NCBI RefSeq assembly: GCF_945277285.1
Contig: NZ_CALYPR010000001.1
Span: 248,001-312,000, forward strand
Length of the DNA: 64,000 nucleotides
Source: an uncultured Bartonella sp.
GTDB taxonomy: Bacteria; Pseudomonadota; Alphaproteobacteria; Rhizobiales; Rhizobiaceae
Reading direction: 5' to 3'
Positions 1 to 11,592 of this stretch are shown piece after piece; within the stretch, counting starts at the first letter, position 1; every line of letters begins with the position of its first letter. The notes beneath the pieces are model-generated. The model was given only the letters and a program-made list of their open reading frames with translations, was not told the origin of the DNA and did not search any database. A program made the position numbers and the translations under genes.

Positions 1-659
1 GAACATTTTCAGCAACAATTTCCACCATCGCTCCTATCGACGATCCTTTTTTACGGATTGAATCAAGATAGGTTGCAAATTTTTCTACGGCCAATTCGTC
101 GGGCGAAAAGAATGGGTTCTTTGTAACTTCATCCCAATTCCAACGACTGCGGTCAATATCAATCTCGCCTATAGCAATGATAGCGCCACGAACAACCAGC
201 CCCGGTACAACTTTACGTGCTATAGCACCGGCTGCCACCCGGGCTGCGGTTTCTCGTGCTGAAGAGCGTCCGCCACCGCGATAATCGCGAATGCCGTATT
301 TGACATCATAGGTATAATCGGCATGCCCGGGACGATATTGACGGGCAATTTCACCATAATCTTTGGAACGCTGGTCAGTATTCTCTATCATCAGCGAAAT
401 TGGCGTTCCGGTCGTAACCAGCGTCTCTGCCTCATCACCCGGCAAAACGCCGGAAAGCACTTTTACCTGATCTGCCTCTTGGCGCTGGGTCGTAAAACGG
501 GATTGGCCGGGCTTTCTCTTATCGAGATAGGATTGCACCTCGGCAACAGAAAATTTGATGCCAGGAGGGCAACCGTCAATAACGCACCCAAGTGCCGCCC
601 CATGGCTTTCGCCCCATGTTGTCACCCGAAAGAGCTGACCAAATGTGTTATAAGACATA
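1..659 (-). CDS. aroC: Chorismate synthase, C-terminally truncated by window edge
   Basis: Reverse strand from ATG at 659 reads [76 protein letters not shown]..., matching chorismate synthase signatures; not in the ORF track because it runs off the window. Confidence 0.96.
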
Positions 660-964
660 AAAAGCGCCAATCCATTTTTGTAATTAAACCTGTTTTATTA
701 ACCTTTTCCGGCTTGGTCAAATAATGACAACAAAGATTAAAACAATTTTGCTCAATAATTGGTTTTTTATCACACATTATGGTGATCATTCCCATAATTT
801 GCTTCGCTTACCCCCATTGCCGATAACCAACTTTTCTTTTAAAAAATAAAGGGATTTTGAATATTCTATTTTCGATTGACCAATGGCTATGGTTTCGACA
901 CAATTATCTGCCATTAATCAGGATTGATTTAGATTTGATAATAGACGATTTTGAAAGGGCTTTT

Positions 965-1219
965 ATGAGAAAACTTGTTTTTGCGGGCATGCTCGCAGCA
1001 TTCCTTTTTCCAGCCTTAGCCTTTGCCGATGATGTCAAAGGAACAATTACCGCCATTGATCAGGATAACAATACGATCGAACTTGACAATGGCAAAACTT
1101 ATAATTTACCGGGAGAATTCGATTATTCTGTCTTGAACGAAGGTATGAAGGTCATCGTTTTTTATGACACAGAAGGTAACGACCGTTATGTTACCGATAT
1201 CGAACCACAAGAGGGATAA
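965..1219 (+). CDS. DUF1344-type small secreted protein
   Basis: Likely start at 965 (MRKLVFAGMLAAFLFPALAFADDVKGTITAIDQDNNTIELDNGKTYNLP...); signal peptide plus short beta-rich domain typical of DUF1344. Confidence 0.8.
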   Translation: MRKLVFAGMLAAFLFPALAFADDVKGTITAIDQDNNTIELDNGKTYNLPGEFDYSVLNEGMKVIVFYDTEGNDRYVTDIEPQEG

Positions 1220-1268
1220 CAGTTAAAATACCAAAGCATTATCGTAATGGTGAATTACGAAATAGGAA

Positions 1269-1301
1269 ACACGCCAAATCGGTTTTTTGAATTTGGCGTG
1301 T
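1269..1301. terminator. Candidate bidirectional hairpin between convergent genes
   Basis: acacgccaaat / atttggcgtgt 11-bp perfect inverted repeat between convergent CDSs ending at 1219 and 1343. Confidence 0.5.
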
Positions 1302-1342
1302 ATTAATATGGATAAGAATATTTTTTGAAACCGGCGGGCGGC

Positions 1343-1936
1343 TTACAGCCATTCCAAACCGTTTTCATCAAAACGCAAGATACGATCCTGATCAACCATA
1401 AAATTGGCTGCTTCCGGTTCACTTAATCCACCGTAAAGGTGCATGATTGACCGCAAGCATCCGCCATGGGTTACACAGACCGTTTTGCCTTCAACTTGTT
1501 CAATCCACTTTTGCACGCGTTTGGCAAGCATTGCATAGCTTTCGGCTTTCTCTCCGGGAGGAAGGAAGTTCCACTTATCGGCAACACGTGCGGCAATCAA
1601 TTCGGGATGGACTTTGGCAATATCATCTTCGGTAGTACCTTGCCAATCGCCAAAATGCATTTCCATCAATTGCGGATCAGTGCGATAAGCTTTGATATCA
1701 AGGTTCATTTCACCACGGATAATCTCCATGGTTTCACGGGTGCGACGCAGTGGACTTGCCACAAAATCGAACCCTTTGGCATCTCCCAATAGCTCTTTCA
1801 ACAAACGGCCATTGCGGGCAGCCTGCTGCCGGCCATATTCAGTGATGTCACGATCAATCTGCCCCTGAATACGCTTGGTAATATTCCAGTCTGTTTGACC
1901 ATGACGCGAAAAATAAATTAGCGGACGCTTGGACAC
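1343..1936 (-). CDS. Histidine phosphatase family protein (phosphoglycerate mutase-like)
   Basis: SRHGQTDWNITKRIQGQ RHG motif and VTHGGCLRSIM. Confidence 0.9.
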   Translation of the reverse strand: MSKRPLIYFSRHGQTDWNITKRIQGQIDRDITEYGRQQAARNGRLLKELLGDAKGFDFVASPLRRTRETMEIIRGEMNLDIKAYRTDPQLMEMHFGDWQGTTEDDIAKVHPELIAARVADKWNFLPPGEKAESYAMLAKRVQKWIEQVEGKTVCVTHGGCLRSIMHLYGGLSEPEAANFMVDQDRILRFDENGLEWL

Positions 1937-1940
1937 TTTA

Positions 1941-2759
1941 TCAATCCTTCACAACAGAAATATCCGGTGCATCGACAGCTTTCATACCTATCACGTGATA
2001 TCCGGCATCAACATGATGAACCTCGCCGGTTACCGAACGCGACAAATCGGAAAGAAGATACAGCGCAGCATCACCAACCTCATCAATTGTCACCGTCCGA
2101 CGAAGCGGCGCATTATATTCATTCCATTTGAGAATATAACGGAAATCACCGATACCTGATGCAGCCAATGTCTTGATCGGTCCAGCCGAAACAGCATTAA
2201 CACGAATTTTTTTAGGTCCAAGGTCAACCGCAAGATATTTGACACTTGCTTCAAGAGCAGCCTTGGCAACGCCCATAACATTATAGTTAGGCATAACTTT
2301 TTCAGACCCATAATAGGTCAATGTCAAAATTGAACCACCATCGGGCATCAATTTTTCAGCGCGCTGGGTAACTGCTGTCAGGGAATAGACAGAAATATTC
2401 ATCGTCATATTGAAATTGGCTTCCGACGTATCGACATAACGGCCTGTCAGCTCATCCTTGTCGGAAAAGCCGATAGCATGAACCAGAAAGTCGATTTTTC
2501 CCCATTTCTGCTTCACCGCTTCGAATGCCGCATCAATTGATGCCGCATCTGTTACATCACAATGGCCACAAACAATGCCGCCAACCTCTTCAGCAAGCGG
2601 TACCACACGCTTTTTCAATGCTTCCCCCTGATAGGTAAAAGCAAGCTCGGCTCCGGCTTTGTGCGCAGCTTTTGCGATACCCCATGCAATTGAATGATTG
2701 TTTGCAAGCCCGAGAATTAGACCGCGCTTGCCACGCAACAAACCGTTACTGTCACTCAT
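1941..2759 (-). CDS. fabI: Enoyl-[acyl-carrier-protein] reductase (NADH)
   Basis: LLRGKRGLILGLANNHSIAWGIAKAAHKAGAELAFTYQG; Y-x6-K active site region YYGSEKVMPNYNVMGVAKAALE. Confidence 0.96.
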   Translation of the reverse strand: MSDSNGLLRGKRGLILGLANNHSIAWGIAKAAHKAGAELAFTYQGEALKKRVVPLAEEVGGIVCGHCDVTDAASIDAAFEAVKQKWGKIDFLVHAIGFSDKDELTGRYVDTSEANFNMTMNISVYSLTAVTQRAEKLMPDGGSILTLTYYGSEKVMPNYNVMGVAKAALEASVKYLAVDLGPKKIRVNAVSAGPIKTLAASGIGDFRYILKWNEYNAPLRRTVTIDEVGDAALYLLSDLSRSVTGEVHHVDAGYHVIGMKAVDAPDISVVKD

Positions 2760-3281
2760 TGGTATTGCCTCATAATTGCTTGATATCAGATTTCGCTTTT
2801 TGCCCTATGACATAGCTCTGGCATTTCTTCAAGTAATTGGTGCAATTTGTCCGTAAAAACTCCGAGATTTGCAACATAAACTGATAAAATTGTTAAAAAT
2901 CACCTTGTTTTAGGCTGCACTCAGTTGTTTCACCGCTAATAACTATTGGCAACATGTTTTCGCACTTGTGTCCGATGAAGTGAGTATTGAAGCTGTAAGA
3001 CTGTTTTTCAAATTTTTGGAAACTTGTAGCTTAAAATTTGGAGCAACTCGGAAGAAAAGTGATTTTATCCATTTGCCGATTCTTCTTCGTTCATGAAACA
3101 GACTGATAACATTTTTTAAAATTTTATAATGTTCTCCAGCTCTATCCGCATAAAGCCATAAGAAAAATTATATAGACAGCGAAAAAACTAAAAGTTTGCC
3201 TTTAAAAATCCAAAAAAGCTTTAATTTGTGCAGTACTTATATAAGTGCCCACCTATACAATGATAATAAACCTGTATCAGA

Positions 3282-3758
3282 TCATGGATTATCCGGCTTG
3301 TCATCTTCAGCTTCTATAGTAAAGTTTACCTTTACGTCGCCATTTTTTTCAAAATGTAAAATAGCCGGAATCATTTCTCCATCACGCAATTCATCCTGAC
3401 AGTTAAAAAACATGAAATGGTAGCCACCGGGCTTTAATTCCAGATAGCCATTTGGCTCAATAGTAAGCGGTGCTTCGATCTTTTCCATTGTGATCTTGCC
3501 ATATTCGTTGACGGTCTGATGAATGACAATACGTTTGGCAAAATCCGAACGTATTGAGACCAGACGGTCTTCATCAAAGCCGCCATTATGAATAAGGGCA
3601 TAGCCTTCAGCCCTGTTATCACCGGTATCTGATTTTTTTACCCATAGGGTTTCAACCGTGATGTCGCCCTGACTAAAATTTTCTGAATGTGCTGACAAAA
3701 CGAGACAAAGCGTCAGAACAAAAGCGAGAACCACATTGCTTTTTTTGACAATTCTCAT
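3282..3758 (-). CDS. Copper chaperone PCu(A)C-like periplasmic protein
   Basis: Signal peptide; M/H-rich pattern with ...IHQTVNEYGKITMEKIEAPLTIEPNGYLELKPGGYHFMFFN. Confidence 0.85.
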   Translation of the reverse strand: MRIVKKSNVVLAFVLTLCLVLSAHSENFSQGDITVETLWVKKSDTGDNRAEGYALIHNGGFDEDRLVSIRSDFAKRIVIHQTVNEYGKITMEKIEAPLTIEPNGYLELKPGGYHFMFFNCQDELRDGEMIPAILHFEKNGDVKVNFTIEAEDDKPDNP

Positions 3759-3821
3759 TCCCGCTTTTACACTTTCCCACCTTTGTCGTTACAATTTTCA
3801 AGGATTTCCCCATTGCCGGGG

Positions 3822-4772
3822 TTATGACTGCATTTTCATAAACTGTTCAAGTCCAGCGTCACCGCCTTCCGGCAACATAATACGAACGTGGACATAAAGA
3901 TCATCGCGGCCACCCATTTTCAATGGTAATCCTCTGCTTTTCAAGCGTAATACCTTATCGGAACTCGACCAAGCAGGAATGGTCAACATAACTCGCCCGT
4001 CAAGTGTATCAACCGGCATTTTTGTACCCAAAACTGCATCCTTAAGCGACACCGGCAAATCAAGATGAAGTGCTCTTCCCTCAACATGGAAGTGCGGATG
4101 TTTCTTGATATGAATTGTTACCAGTGCATCCCCCGCACGACCATAAGGTACAGTTTCTCCCTGCCCTTTCAAACGGATTGTCTGTCCTTCTTCGACATAA
4201 TCGGGCAATTTGATTTTAAGTTTTTTGCCATTCGGAAATATCGCTTCGACCTTATCGGCCCCCACAAGTTGTTCCAATGTCACATTAAGGCTTGCATGAA
4301 TATCAGCTCCCTGTTGGGGAGCTTGTGCGCGTCGCCCACTGCCGAATCCGGAAAAGCCGCCGCCTCTATTTGCACCATTTCCGGCACCAAAAAGATCGCG
4401 AAAAATATCACCGGCATCAAAGCCACTACTACCGCCGCCGGAGCGAAACTCGAAGTGACTCGAACCGTTACCGAATGGGTTGCTCCGGCTGCCAAAACCT
4501 TGGCCGCCTCCGAAACCTTGTCCGCCGCCCGCGAAGCCTTGAAAAACAGGCTTACCTTCCGCGTCTATTTCGCCGCGATCAAATTTTTCTTTCTTTTCTT
4601 TGTCACCTATAATCTCGTAGGCCTGATTGATTTCAGCAAATTTATCCTGAGCATTCTTGTCACCCTTGTTATGATCGGGGTGATATTGCTTTGCCAGTTT
4701 TCTGAATGCAGACTTAATCTCTTGCGGTTTGGCAGTGCGCGCCACACCCAGAACCGTATAGGGATCACGCAT
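3822..4772 (-). CDS. DnaJ C-terminal domain protein (CbpA/DjlA-like J-domain chaperone)
   Basis: [39 protein letters not shown] domain with HPD, Gly/Phe-rich linker, DnaJ C-terminal domain; internal ATG at 4772 preferred over 4814. Confidence 0.92.
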   Translation of the reverse strand: MRDPYTVLGVARTAKPQEIKSAFRKLAKQYHPDHNKGDKNAQDKFAEINQAYEIIGDKEKKEKFDRGEIDAEGKPVFQGFAGGGQGFGGGQGFGSRSNPFGNGSSHFEFRSGGGSSGFDAGDIFRDLFGAGNGANRGGGFSGFGSGRRAQAPQQGADIHASLNVTLEQLVGADKVEAIFPNGKKLKIKLPDYVEEGQTIRLKGQGETVPYGRAGDALVTIHIKKHPHFHVEGRALHLDLPVSLKDAVLGTKMPVDTLDGRVMLTIPAWSSSDKVLRLKSRGLPLKMGGRDDLYVHVRIMLPEGGDAGLEQFMKMQS

Positions 4773-4948
4773 ATTTTTCCTCTTTCCAGTTGCCGAAAAG
4801 GGCATTTCCCCCACGACAACTTTATAAAATTCCTATCCACCTCTAAGAGGTGAAAAAATATCTAGTTCTCTATATGCCTATCGAAAAGCAAAAATACCAG
4901 ATCATTCAATGTTTTTTTAAGTGCTTTTAACCGACTTGTTGAAAAATA

Positions 4949-5404
4949 TTAGTGCGCCATATCAAAGGCTGTAATTGTCCACACGTCAGGAGCTATCTTG
5001 CAGATTTCACCATGGTAGAGATTCTCTCCGTCAAAAGCTGAACGGGTTGCCTTAAAACGACGGCATATCCGGCCATTATTGGTACTTTCGACAATCGAAT
5101 TGATCGTGCCTTCACTTCCTGTAATGGTATTATCCCATTTCAACTCTTTTGAGGCGGTGTTAATATTTTCAACCGCTTTGATCTCATCTCGGATAACGAG
5201 TTCATCAGATTGAATAATCGGATCGCTTGTCATTTGCTGTACCTGTGGGACAGAACCCGTTATGATGGAATTGTCCGGCTTTGTCGAGGATACCATTTTA
5301 TCAAGTTTATCGCCGGAGATGATACAGCCTTGCATTAGCAAAATGAACGTGACAAAAATAGCAAAACAACCATGCCGACTTTTTAAATTAAAAAAAGCTT
5401 CCAT
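4949..5404 (-). CDS. Lipoprotein, RT0821/Lpp0805-like surface protein
   Basis: Lipobox-like LLMQGC near N-terminus; C-terminal [36 protein letters not shown]. Confidence 0.7.
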   Translation of the reverse strand: MEAFFNLKSRHGCFAIFVTFILLMQGCIISGDKLDKMVSSTKPDNSIITGSVPQVQQMTSDPIIQSDELVIRDEIKAVENINTASKELKWDNTITGSEGTINSIVESTNNGRICRRFKATRSAFDGENLYHGEICKIAPDVWTITAFDMAH

Positions 5405-5480
5405 ATTTCACTTTTTTCTGCGCCGGCCAGGTAGTTTGACGACACGTTATGATACGCAAAAACACAATTTCAGGTACATT

Positions 5481-6104
5481 ATGACAGATAAAACGTTAAT
5501 AACTGGTGACTTTGTCGATGCCGACGAACCTTTCACACTTTTTACAAAATGGTTGGATGACGCATCAAAAAGCGAAGTTAATGACCCGAATGCGATGGCT
5601 CTTGCCACTGTCGATCCAACCGGCCTACCAGATGTTCGCATGGTGCTTTTAAAAGGCTACAGTGCTGACGGCTTTGTCTTTTATACAAATTATGAAAGTA
5701 ACAAGGGACGCGAAATTCTTGCGTCAATGAAAGCAGCCTTGTGTTTTCATTGGAAGTCGTTGCGAAGACAAGTGCGGGTACGAGGGGTTGTTGAAAAAGT
5801 AAGTGATGCGGAAGCCGATGCTTATTACCAGTCGCGTGCCCGCGGGAGCCGCATTGGTGCCTGGGCATCCAAGCAATCGCGCCCGCTCGAAAGCCGTTTT
5901 GCACTCGAAAAAGCGGTTGCTGAATATACTGCCAAATTTGCTATCGGCAATATTCCTCGCCCGCCCTATTGGTCTGGTTTTAGAATCAAACCACTATCAA
6001 TCGAATTCTGGCACGACAGGCCGTTCCGCCTTCACGACCGTGTCGTTTTTTCTCGTAATGATCTTGAAGCAAAATCATGGGAAAAACACCGTCTTTATCC
6101 TTGA
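5481..6104 (+). CDS. pdxH: Pyridoxamine 5'-phosphate oxidase
   Basis: ATG at 5481 ([28 protein letters not shown]); GRRQVRVRG-like [40 protein letters not shown]. Confidence 0.95.
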   Translation: MTDKTLITGDFVDADEPFTLFTKWLDDASKSEVNDPNAMALATVDPTGLPDVRMVLLKGYSADGFVFYTNYESNKGREILASMKAALCFHWKSLRRQVRVRGVVEKVSDAEADAYYQSRARGSRIGAWASKQSRPLESRFALEKAVAEYTAKFAIGNIPRPPYWSGFRIKPLSIEFWHDRPFRLHDRVVFSRNDLEAKSWEKHRLYP

Positions 6105-6145
6105 TTTTTTTAAGCGGTTTTGCCTTTGCAACTGATATCTCTGGC

Positions 6146-7165
6146 TTACGTATAAGCCAGAAATACGCCCCCCAGAACAAGACCTAGGAAAATCAGCCAG
6201 CCGACAGTCGAATTTGATTTAAATAGTTTGAGGCACGCACTATTGTCATCAATATCAACTATTACGATCTGATAAAACATATGAATGGCACCGGCAAATA
6301 GACCGAGATAGCTTAAAATAGGCACATGTGCAAAAATAAAAGCCAACAGGCTTAATATAATAAATCCGCTGTAAAGCAATATCAGCGCCGGTTTGGTTTT
6401 TTCACCAAAAAGTCTGGCGGTCGAGTGAACACCGACAATCGCATCATCTTCTTTGTCCTGATGCGCATAGATGGTGTCATAACCGATTGTCCATAAAACC
6501 GCTCCAGCATAGAGAAAAACCGGTGCCCAGTCGAGACGACTATAGATTGCGGCCCACCCCATTAACGCCCCCCAATTAAAGGCGAGACCCAGAAAAAATT
6601 GTGGCCAGTTCGTCAGGCGCTTCATGAAAGGATAAATTGCAACAATAATGAGTGATGAAATGCCCAGAATTATGCTGAACAGATTGAATTGTAACAGCAC
6701 TATAAGCCCGACTAGACATTGTAGTCCCATAAAAGCTTTGGCTTGAAAGCGTGTTACCTGCCCAGACGGCAATGGGCGCGAACGAGTGCGTTCGACCTTG
6801 TCATCAATTTTCTGGTCGACCAGATCATTCCAGGTGCAGCCCGCCCCGCGCATAGCCACCGCTCCAATAAAAAAAAGCAGTAGGTACCAGAGCGCCAAGC
6901 TAATGGCAGACGAATGAGGAACATTAAAAAAAGCGGGCGAATCCATTGCCAAAATCAATGACCAGAAGCATGGCCACATCAAAAGTTTCCACCCGATCGG
7001 TCTATCCCAGCGCGACAATTGTGCATAAGGCCAGAGTGATCGCGGCAAAAGGCGATAGACCCAATGCATGGATGGCGCGTCCATGACACGCCCTCTCACG
7101 CCTTGCTGTTGAATTGTTTCGTTCCCGCCCAAGCTTTCAGTAACAATATTTTTGTTGTTTACCAT
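6146..7165 (-). CDS. ubiA: 4-hydroxybenzoate octaprenyltransferase
   Basis: RAGCTWNDLVDQKIDDKVERTRSRPLPSG and DTIYAHQDKEDD prenyltransferase motifs. Confidence 0.94.
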   Translation of the reverse strand: MVNNKNIVTESLGGNETIQQQGVRGRVMDAPSMHWVYRLLPRSLWPYAQLSRWDRPIGWKLLMWPCFWSLILAMDSPAFFNVPHSSAISLALWYLLLFFIGAVAMRGAGCTWNDLVDQKIDDKVERTRSRPLPSGQVTRFQAKAFMGLQCLVGLIVLLQFNLFSIILGISSLIIVAIYPFMKRLTNWPQFFLGLAFNWGALMGWAAIYSRLDWAPVFLYAGAVLWTIGYDTIYAHQDKEDDAIVGVHSTARLFGEKTKPALILLYSGFIILSLLAFIFAHVPILSYLGLFAGAIHMFYQIVIVDIDDNSACLKLFKSNSTVGWLIFLGLVLGGVFLAYT

Positions 7166-7257
7166 TTTTAACAGCGCACCTTTTACCTTGAAGCTAAAGC
7201 ATTTCGTTTCTATGACAAGATCACGGGTTTTAACATCTTCTTTTTCAGGAGCAAGCG

Positions 7258-8550
7258 ATGAACGTTCTTCTCATTGGTTCAGGTGGACGCGAGCATGCAT
7301 TAGCCTATAAAATTTCGTCTTCTCCACTTCTCGACCAACTCTTCTGTGCGCCGGGCAATCCCGGTACTCTCAAGTTAGCCGATAATATTGAACTTGATGT
7401 AAAAAATCATCAGGATGTCGTTAGCTTTTGCAAGAAAAATGCGGTTGGTCTTGTCATCATCGGCCCTGAAGCTCCACTTGTCGATGGTCTTGCAGACACA
7501 CTTCGTGAAGCAACTATTGCTGTTGTTGGTCCCGGTAAAATGGCTGCACAACTTGAAGGATCAAAGGGCTTTACCAAAGACTTGTGCGCAAAATACAATA
7601 TTCCGACCGGAAAATACCAGCGCTTTGACAATGCCCAAAAAGCCAAAACCTATATTGAAAGCCAAGGCATACCGATTGTCATAAAAGCTGATGGCCTGGC
7701 AGCCGGGAAAGGTGTGACCGTGGCAACCAGTCTTAAGGAAGCGTTCGATGCGGTTGATGCCTGCTTTGACGGAACTTTTGGCAAAGCAGGCATTGAAATT
7801 GTAGTTGAAGAATATCTTGACGGTGAGGAAGCGAGTTTTTTCTGTCTTTGTGATGGAAAAACCGCCATTCCTTTTGGCTCGGCACAAGACCACAAACGCG
7901 TAGGCGACGGCGACACCGGAGCCAATACCGGCGGCATGGGAGCTTATTCGCCTGCGCCGGTCATGACTGAAGCCATGACAAAACGGGTTATGAAAGAAAT
8001 TGTTGAGCCGACCATGCGTGGTATGGCCGATCTTGGTTGCCCTTTTAGTGGCGTTCTGTTTGTCGGATTGATGATTACCAAAAAAGGCCCTGAACTGATA
8101 GAATTCAACGTCCGTTTTGGCGATCCTGAATGTCAGGTTTTGATGATGCGGCTTAAAAGTGATCTTTTACCGGTTTTGCGCGACGTTGCTGAAAGCCATC
8201 TTGATGATGTGAAACTTGATTGGTCAAGTGATAGTGCTTTAACGGTTGTTATGGCCGCCAAAGGTTATCCCGCCGATCCTCAAAAAGGCAGTGTCATTTC
8301 CGGCATTGATAAGGCAGATCATTTACCCGATGTCAAAGTTTTTCATGCCGGAACTACTTTAAAGGACGGAAAAATCATTGCCAATGGCGGGCGGGTTTTG
8401 AACGTTACAGCTACCGGAAGAACGGTGAAACAGGCCCAAGCCAGAGCTTATCAAGCTATCAATCTCATTGATTGGCCAGAAGGCTTTTGCCGCCATGATA
8501 TTGGTTGGCGGGCAATCGAGCGGGAAAATTCTACCGATCATCATTCCTGA
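7258..8550 (+). CDS. purD: Phosphoribosylamine--glycine ligase
   Basis: [45 protein letters not shown]. Confidence 0.97.
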   Translation: MNVLLIGSGGREHALAYKISSSPLLDQLFCAPGNPGTLKLADNIELDVKNHQDVVSFCKKNAVGLVIIGPEAPLVDGLADTLREATIAVVGPGKMAAQLEGSKGFTKDLCAKYNIPTGKYQRFDNAQKAKTYIESQGIPIVIKADGLAAGKGVTVATSLKEAFDAVDACFDGTFGKAGIEIVVEEYLDGEEASFFCLCDGKTAIPFGSAQDHKRVGDGDTGANTGGMGAYSPAPVMTEAMTKRVMKEIVEPTMRGMADLGCPFSGVLFVGLMITKKGPELIEFNVRFGDPECQVLMMRLKSDLLPVLRDVAESHLDDVKLDWSSDSALTVVMAAKGYPADPQKGSVISGIDKADHLPDVKVFHAGTTLKDGKIIANGGRVLNVTATGRTVKQAQARAYQAINLIDWPEGFCRHDIGWRAIERENSTDHHS

Positions 8551-8830
8551 CGGCATGAAAAAAACTTTTTTGTTTTCTCTCGTCATCATTTAGCACAAAG
8601 ATATATTTTGGCGGATATCAGGGCTTGTGATCTTGTTTAAAAAAACTTTTAAACTAAAGATCTTAAGTAATCACGTTCCGACTTTATTGCAGAATAACTT
8701 GCCGTATTTTCAAGAAAAACGACCAAAAAACCGTTACACATTAAAAATGGTAACGGATTTCATCCTATACGACATTGGTCAAGAAAATGGAAAAATGTCA
8801 GTTCGCTTCCTTGTCCACTTTGTTACAAAG

Positions 8831-9860
8831 CTAGTGTGCCAAATTTATTAAAAATCCTTTCGCAACTATTTTCATAAATACATCGGTACTAACACAATCC
8901 AGAGGAATATTCTTTTCTAGTGAAATATTCCTGAGCGTTTGCACTAGTTCTTCGCTAGGCCGTGCGTTGGTACACAAGATATAGGCGGCAATCACTTGTC
9001 CTTGATCTTTTCGGGATTCAATCGCTCTTTTTAACTGAACACTTACTTCAACGCCAATTGTGCCAACATAATCTTTTACCTGAATAACGACTATAAAAGG
9101 ATAGTCGTCAACGTTTTGCTTCTTATTCAGAGTAAATGGATTGGGAATTCTGATCTCTATATCAGCCCCTTGTTCACTGGGGCCACCGGTATGCATCACC
9201 TCAATATTTTGCATCAACGGGGTAAACGCATAACATAAAACAGGCTCCCATTCGGCGGCCTGTAAGGTCCCCTGCAATTTTAACATTATAGTTTTCGCTA
9301 AATCATTCACACTTTCTAGAATTTCTTTTCTACTGCGCCTTTGGCACGAGCCAAATGGTCGCTGCCACCGCGCAATTCTGCTTCATGTCCACCTTTTACA
9401 AATTTGAGGATGTCTTCAACGTCTTGTTTTAAAAAAGTAATATTTTAAAGGCACGATCGACATTTCAATATTGATCTCAACGCCCTGTAAAATAGCTATT
9501 GTTAGTGGAAACACCGCTTATTGTAATAACTTTAACCGGTAAGGCGTGTCGTAAATCTCCAACTGCTGTTTGTTCAGAGTAATAATACCGGCCAGCAACA
9601 CGACAAAGAGTGAAAAATCCATTCTCAGGCACATTGGGAACGAAAATAGTATCACCGATCTTAAATGCCTCCCAATCATCTGGGACATAATCGCCGATCA
9701 TGCGCCAAAGACGCCACACACCCAATTCATCTTCTGAGCAATCCGTCCATTTAAAATCAGGTGCCTTCTGTTTTTCAAAAATTTTCCGCAAATCCTGCTT
9801 GTCGTCATATCCCCGACCTTGTCTTAAAATTCCTTTTTGAAAAAGTTCTTCTCTAACAAA
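8831..9860 (-). pseudogene. Frameshifted relic of an Mrr-like restriction endonuclease with N-terminal PUA/EVE-like reader domain
   Basis: ORF 9791..9477 (WRMIGDYVPDDWEAFKIGDTIFVPNVPENGFFTLCRVAGRYYYSE...DLRHALPVKVI), frameshifted middle pieces, and ORF 9310..8831 (GGPSEQGADIEIRIPNP...FIVVIQVKDY...). Upstream in-frame FVREELFQKGILRQGRGYDDKQDLRKIFE lacks a start codon. Confidence 0.6.
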
Positions 9861-10050
9861 TTAGATATGTTCGTCACAATTACGCGACGTGCGCATTAGT
9901 CATACAATAATGCTCAATTTTATTCGCCCCACTGCAAAATAGAGTGAAAATATTATATTTTTTCACATTTTGAAAATTATGATCACTTCAATATCACAAC
10001 TATATTTTCATCTTTGACAAAATTATAAGAAAGCAAATGAACAATTCATT

Positions 10051-10593
10051 CTATTGATGAATAGCTTTTATTTCGCGCGAAAAAATTGTCCGCAAATCAT
10101 CGAGCTGTTCGTCTGTCATTGAAGCTTTTGGCAACACATTGAATTTCTGTGCCGATATATAAAGTGCTATGAAGGTTGGATATTCACGCCACCCGGAAAA
10201 CAGACGGAATGGGTAAGTTCCCTTTATGTAGGAACTACGGATAGCAACCGCATGGTCATCCCAAACCCATGTTTGTTCAAGACCTATTTGCTTGTCACGT
10301 TTCGCCAATTGTTGGGCATGGTGAGGAATGAGAATAAAATAATTCACTCCCCAGATAACAGCAATGATACAGGCATAAATAACCGATATCCGGATAAGCG
10401 AATGCCCCCAATGGCGATACCAATCAGCTCCGTCGATCATCACCAGAACAATGGACATAAGAGCCACTGCCGTTCCCCATAGCAGGAACAGACGAACGAA
10501 TGTCCTGCTTGTCAAGGCATGATCGCGATAAAACGCCTTGAGCGCCTCAACCGCATCCTGCTTTTCAAGTGTAAAAACAATTCGCCGCGTCAT
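10051..10593 (-). CDS. YcxB-like membrane protein
   Basis: Two TM segments followed by a YcxB-like C-terminal domain (WDDHAVAIRSSYIKGTYPFRLFSGWREYPTFIALYIS). Confidence 0.75.
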   Translation of the reverse strand: MTRRIVFTLEKQDAVEALKAFYRDHALTSRTFVRLFLLWGTAVALMSIVLVMIDGADWYRHWGHSLIRISVIYACIIAVIWGVNYFILIPHHAQQLAKRDKQIGLEQTWVWDDHAVAIRSSYIKGTYPFRLFSGWREYPTFIALYISAQKFNVLPKASMTDEQLDDLRTIFSREIKAIHQ

Positions 10594-10903
10594 TTTTTCC
10601 TCTGGAGTGATCTAGTCCGGTAAGCTTAACTCCAGCAGATTGTCAAATGACATAGGCAATTTATCAATAGGATTTTGTATTTTTTTTGTAAAAACAACGT
10701 TATGCAATCTGTTCGACGTCAAAGATCGGTTAACATTTTTCGTTGATTACGCTGTTATGTTCCTACAGGCATTTTAAAATCAGCATCAATTTCTTCAATC
10801 GATAGCGTGACACAAATTAAAAAAGAAAAGTCTTTGTCTCTTAATCATTAAAGCATGTTTGCCAGAATTTTTCTTTCCCGTAGCAAAATGAAAGTTTGCA
10901 GCT

Positions 10904-11494
10904 TCAGCCGAGCATTACCTGATTAGCAATCACCAGCCGGATACCTAACGAATACCCCCGGCACCTCAAAAGAAAGCATTTTCTGCTATGGTCATGCGTT
11001 TTTTTGCCGAAGAAATGTTCAAGAGGTGAACGATCCTTGACCGGAATAACGGTACCGTCCTCGTTAACAAGAAGCATTGGAAGATCATAAGTATCGGCCC
11101 AAATTCGCCAATCAAGAAGCACATCGTCCAAATCCCGAGAGACTAGAAGGGGAATACAGGCTTCTCGATTTGTATGTAATAATTCAAGCGAGACCGCTTT
11201 TTCGCCAGAGCTTGTCACAACTGCGCGTGCAGCCACTCCTTTGAAGTGATGGGCAAGCATCAACCGCGAAACCTGTGTATTGCCTTGATCATCTTCAGTC
11301 GTTAAAGACGCACCCCGTTCGTTCAACGAACAGACAATTGTCTTACCTAGAACTTCGAAAGAAACATATTGCGGCAGATGGCAAGGATCCAGTCTTAACT
11401 CAAGTCCCGCTTTTGCCTGATTAGCCCATTGAGTGGCCATGAATTTTTCCCCAATTCCTTTTCGATTTAACTGAAAAGGCACTTTACTTGCCAT
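10904..11494 (-). CDS. Conserved hypothetical, DUF6101-like
   Basis: RLDPCHLPQYVSFE...VSLELLHTNREACIPLLVSRDLDDVLLDWRIWADTYDLPMLL resembles the alphaproteobacterial DUF6101 pattern. Confidence 0.6.
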   Translation of the reverse strand: MASKVPFQLNRKGIGEKFMATQWANQAKAGLELRLDPCHLPQYVSFEVLGKTIVCSLNERGASLTTEDDQGNTQVSRLMLAHHFKGVAARAVVTSSGEKAVSLELLHTNREACIPLLVSRDLDDVLLDWRIWADTYDLPMLLVNEDGTVIPVKDRSPLEHFFGKKTHDHSRKCFLLRCRGYSLGIRLVIANQVMLG

Positions 11495-11592
11495 TGTTAA
11501 TTGGTTTGTTAAAAGGTTAGGTTAAAAAATTATTGGCTTGTTTTTTGGTTATCGAATTACAAACGAGGGATTAAGCGATTATTCACTAAAAT

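Noticed and set aside
323-724. 133-aa plus-strand ORF at window start
   Set aside because: Antisense to truncated aroC, which is clearly coding on the minus strand
3235-3246. acttatataagt 12-bp palindrome
   Set aside because: Short AT-rich palindrome, expected by chance in this composition
4065-4853. 262-aa plus-strand ORF inside the DnaJ-like gene
   Set aside because: Fully antisense to a convincing DnaJ C-terminal domain CDS; composition is typical of a shadow ORF
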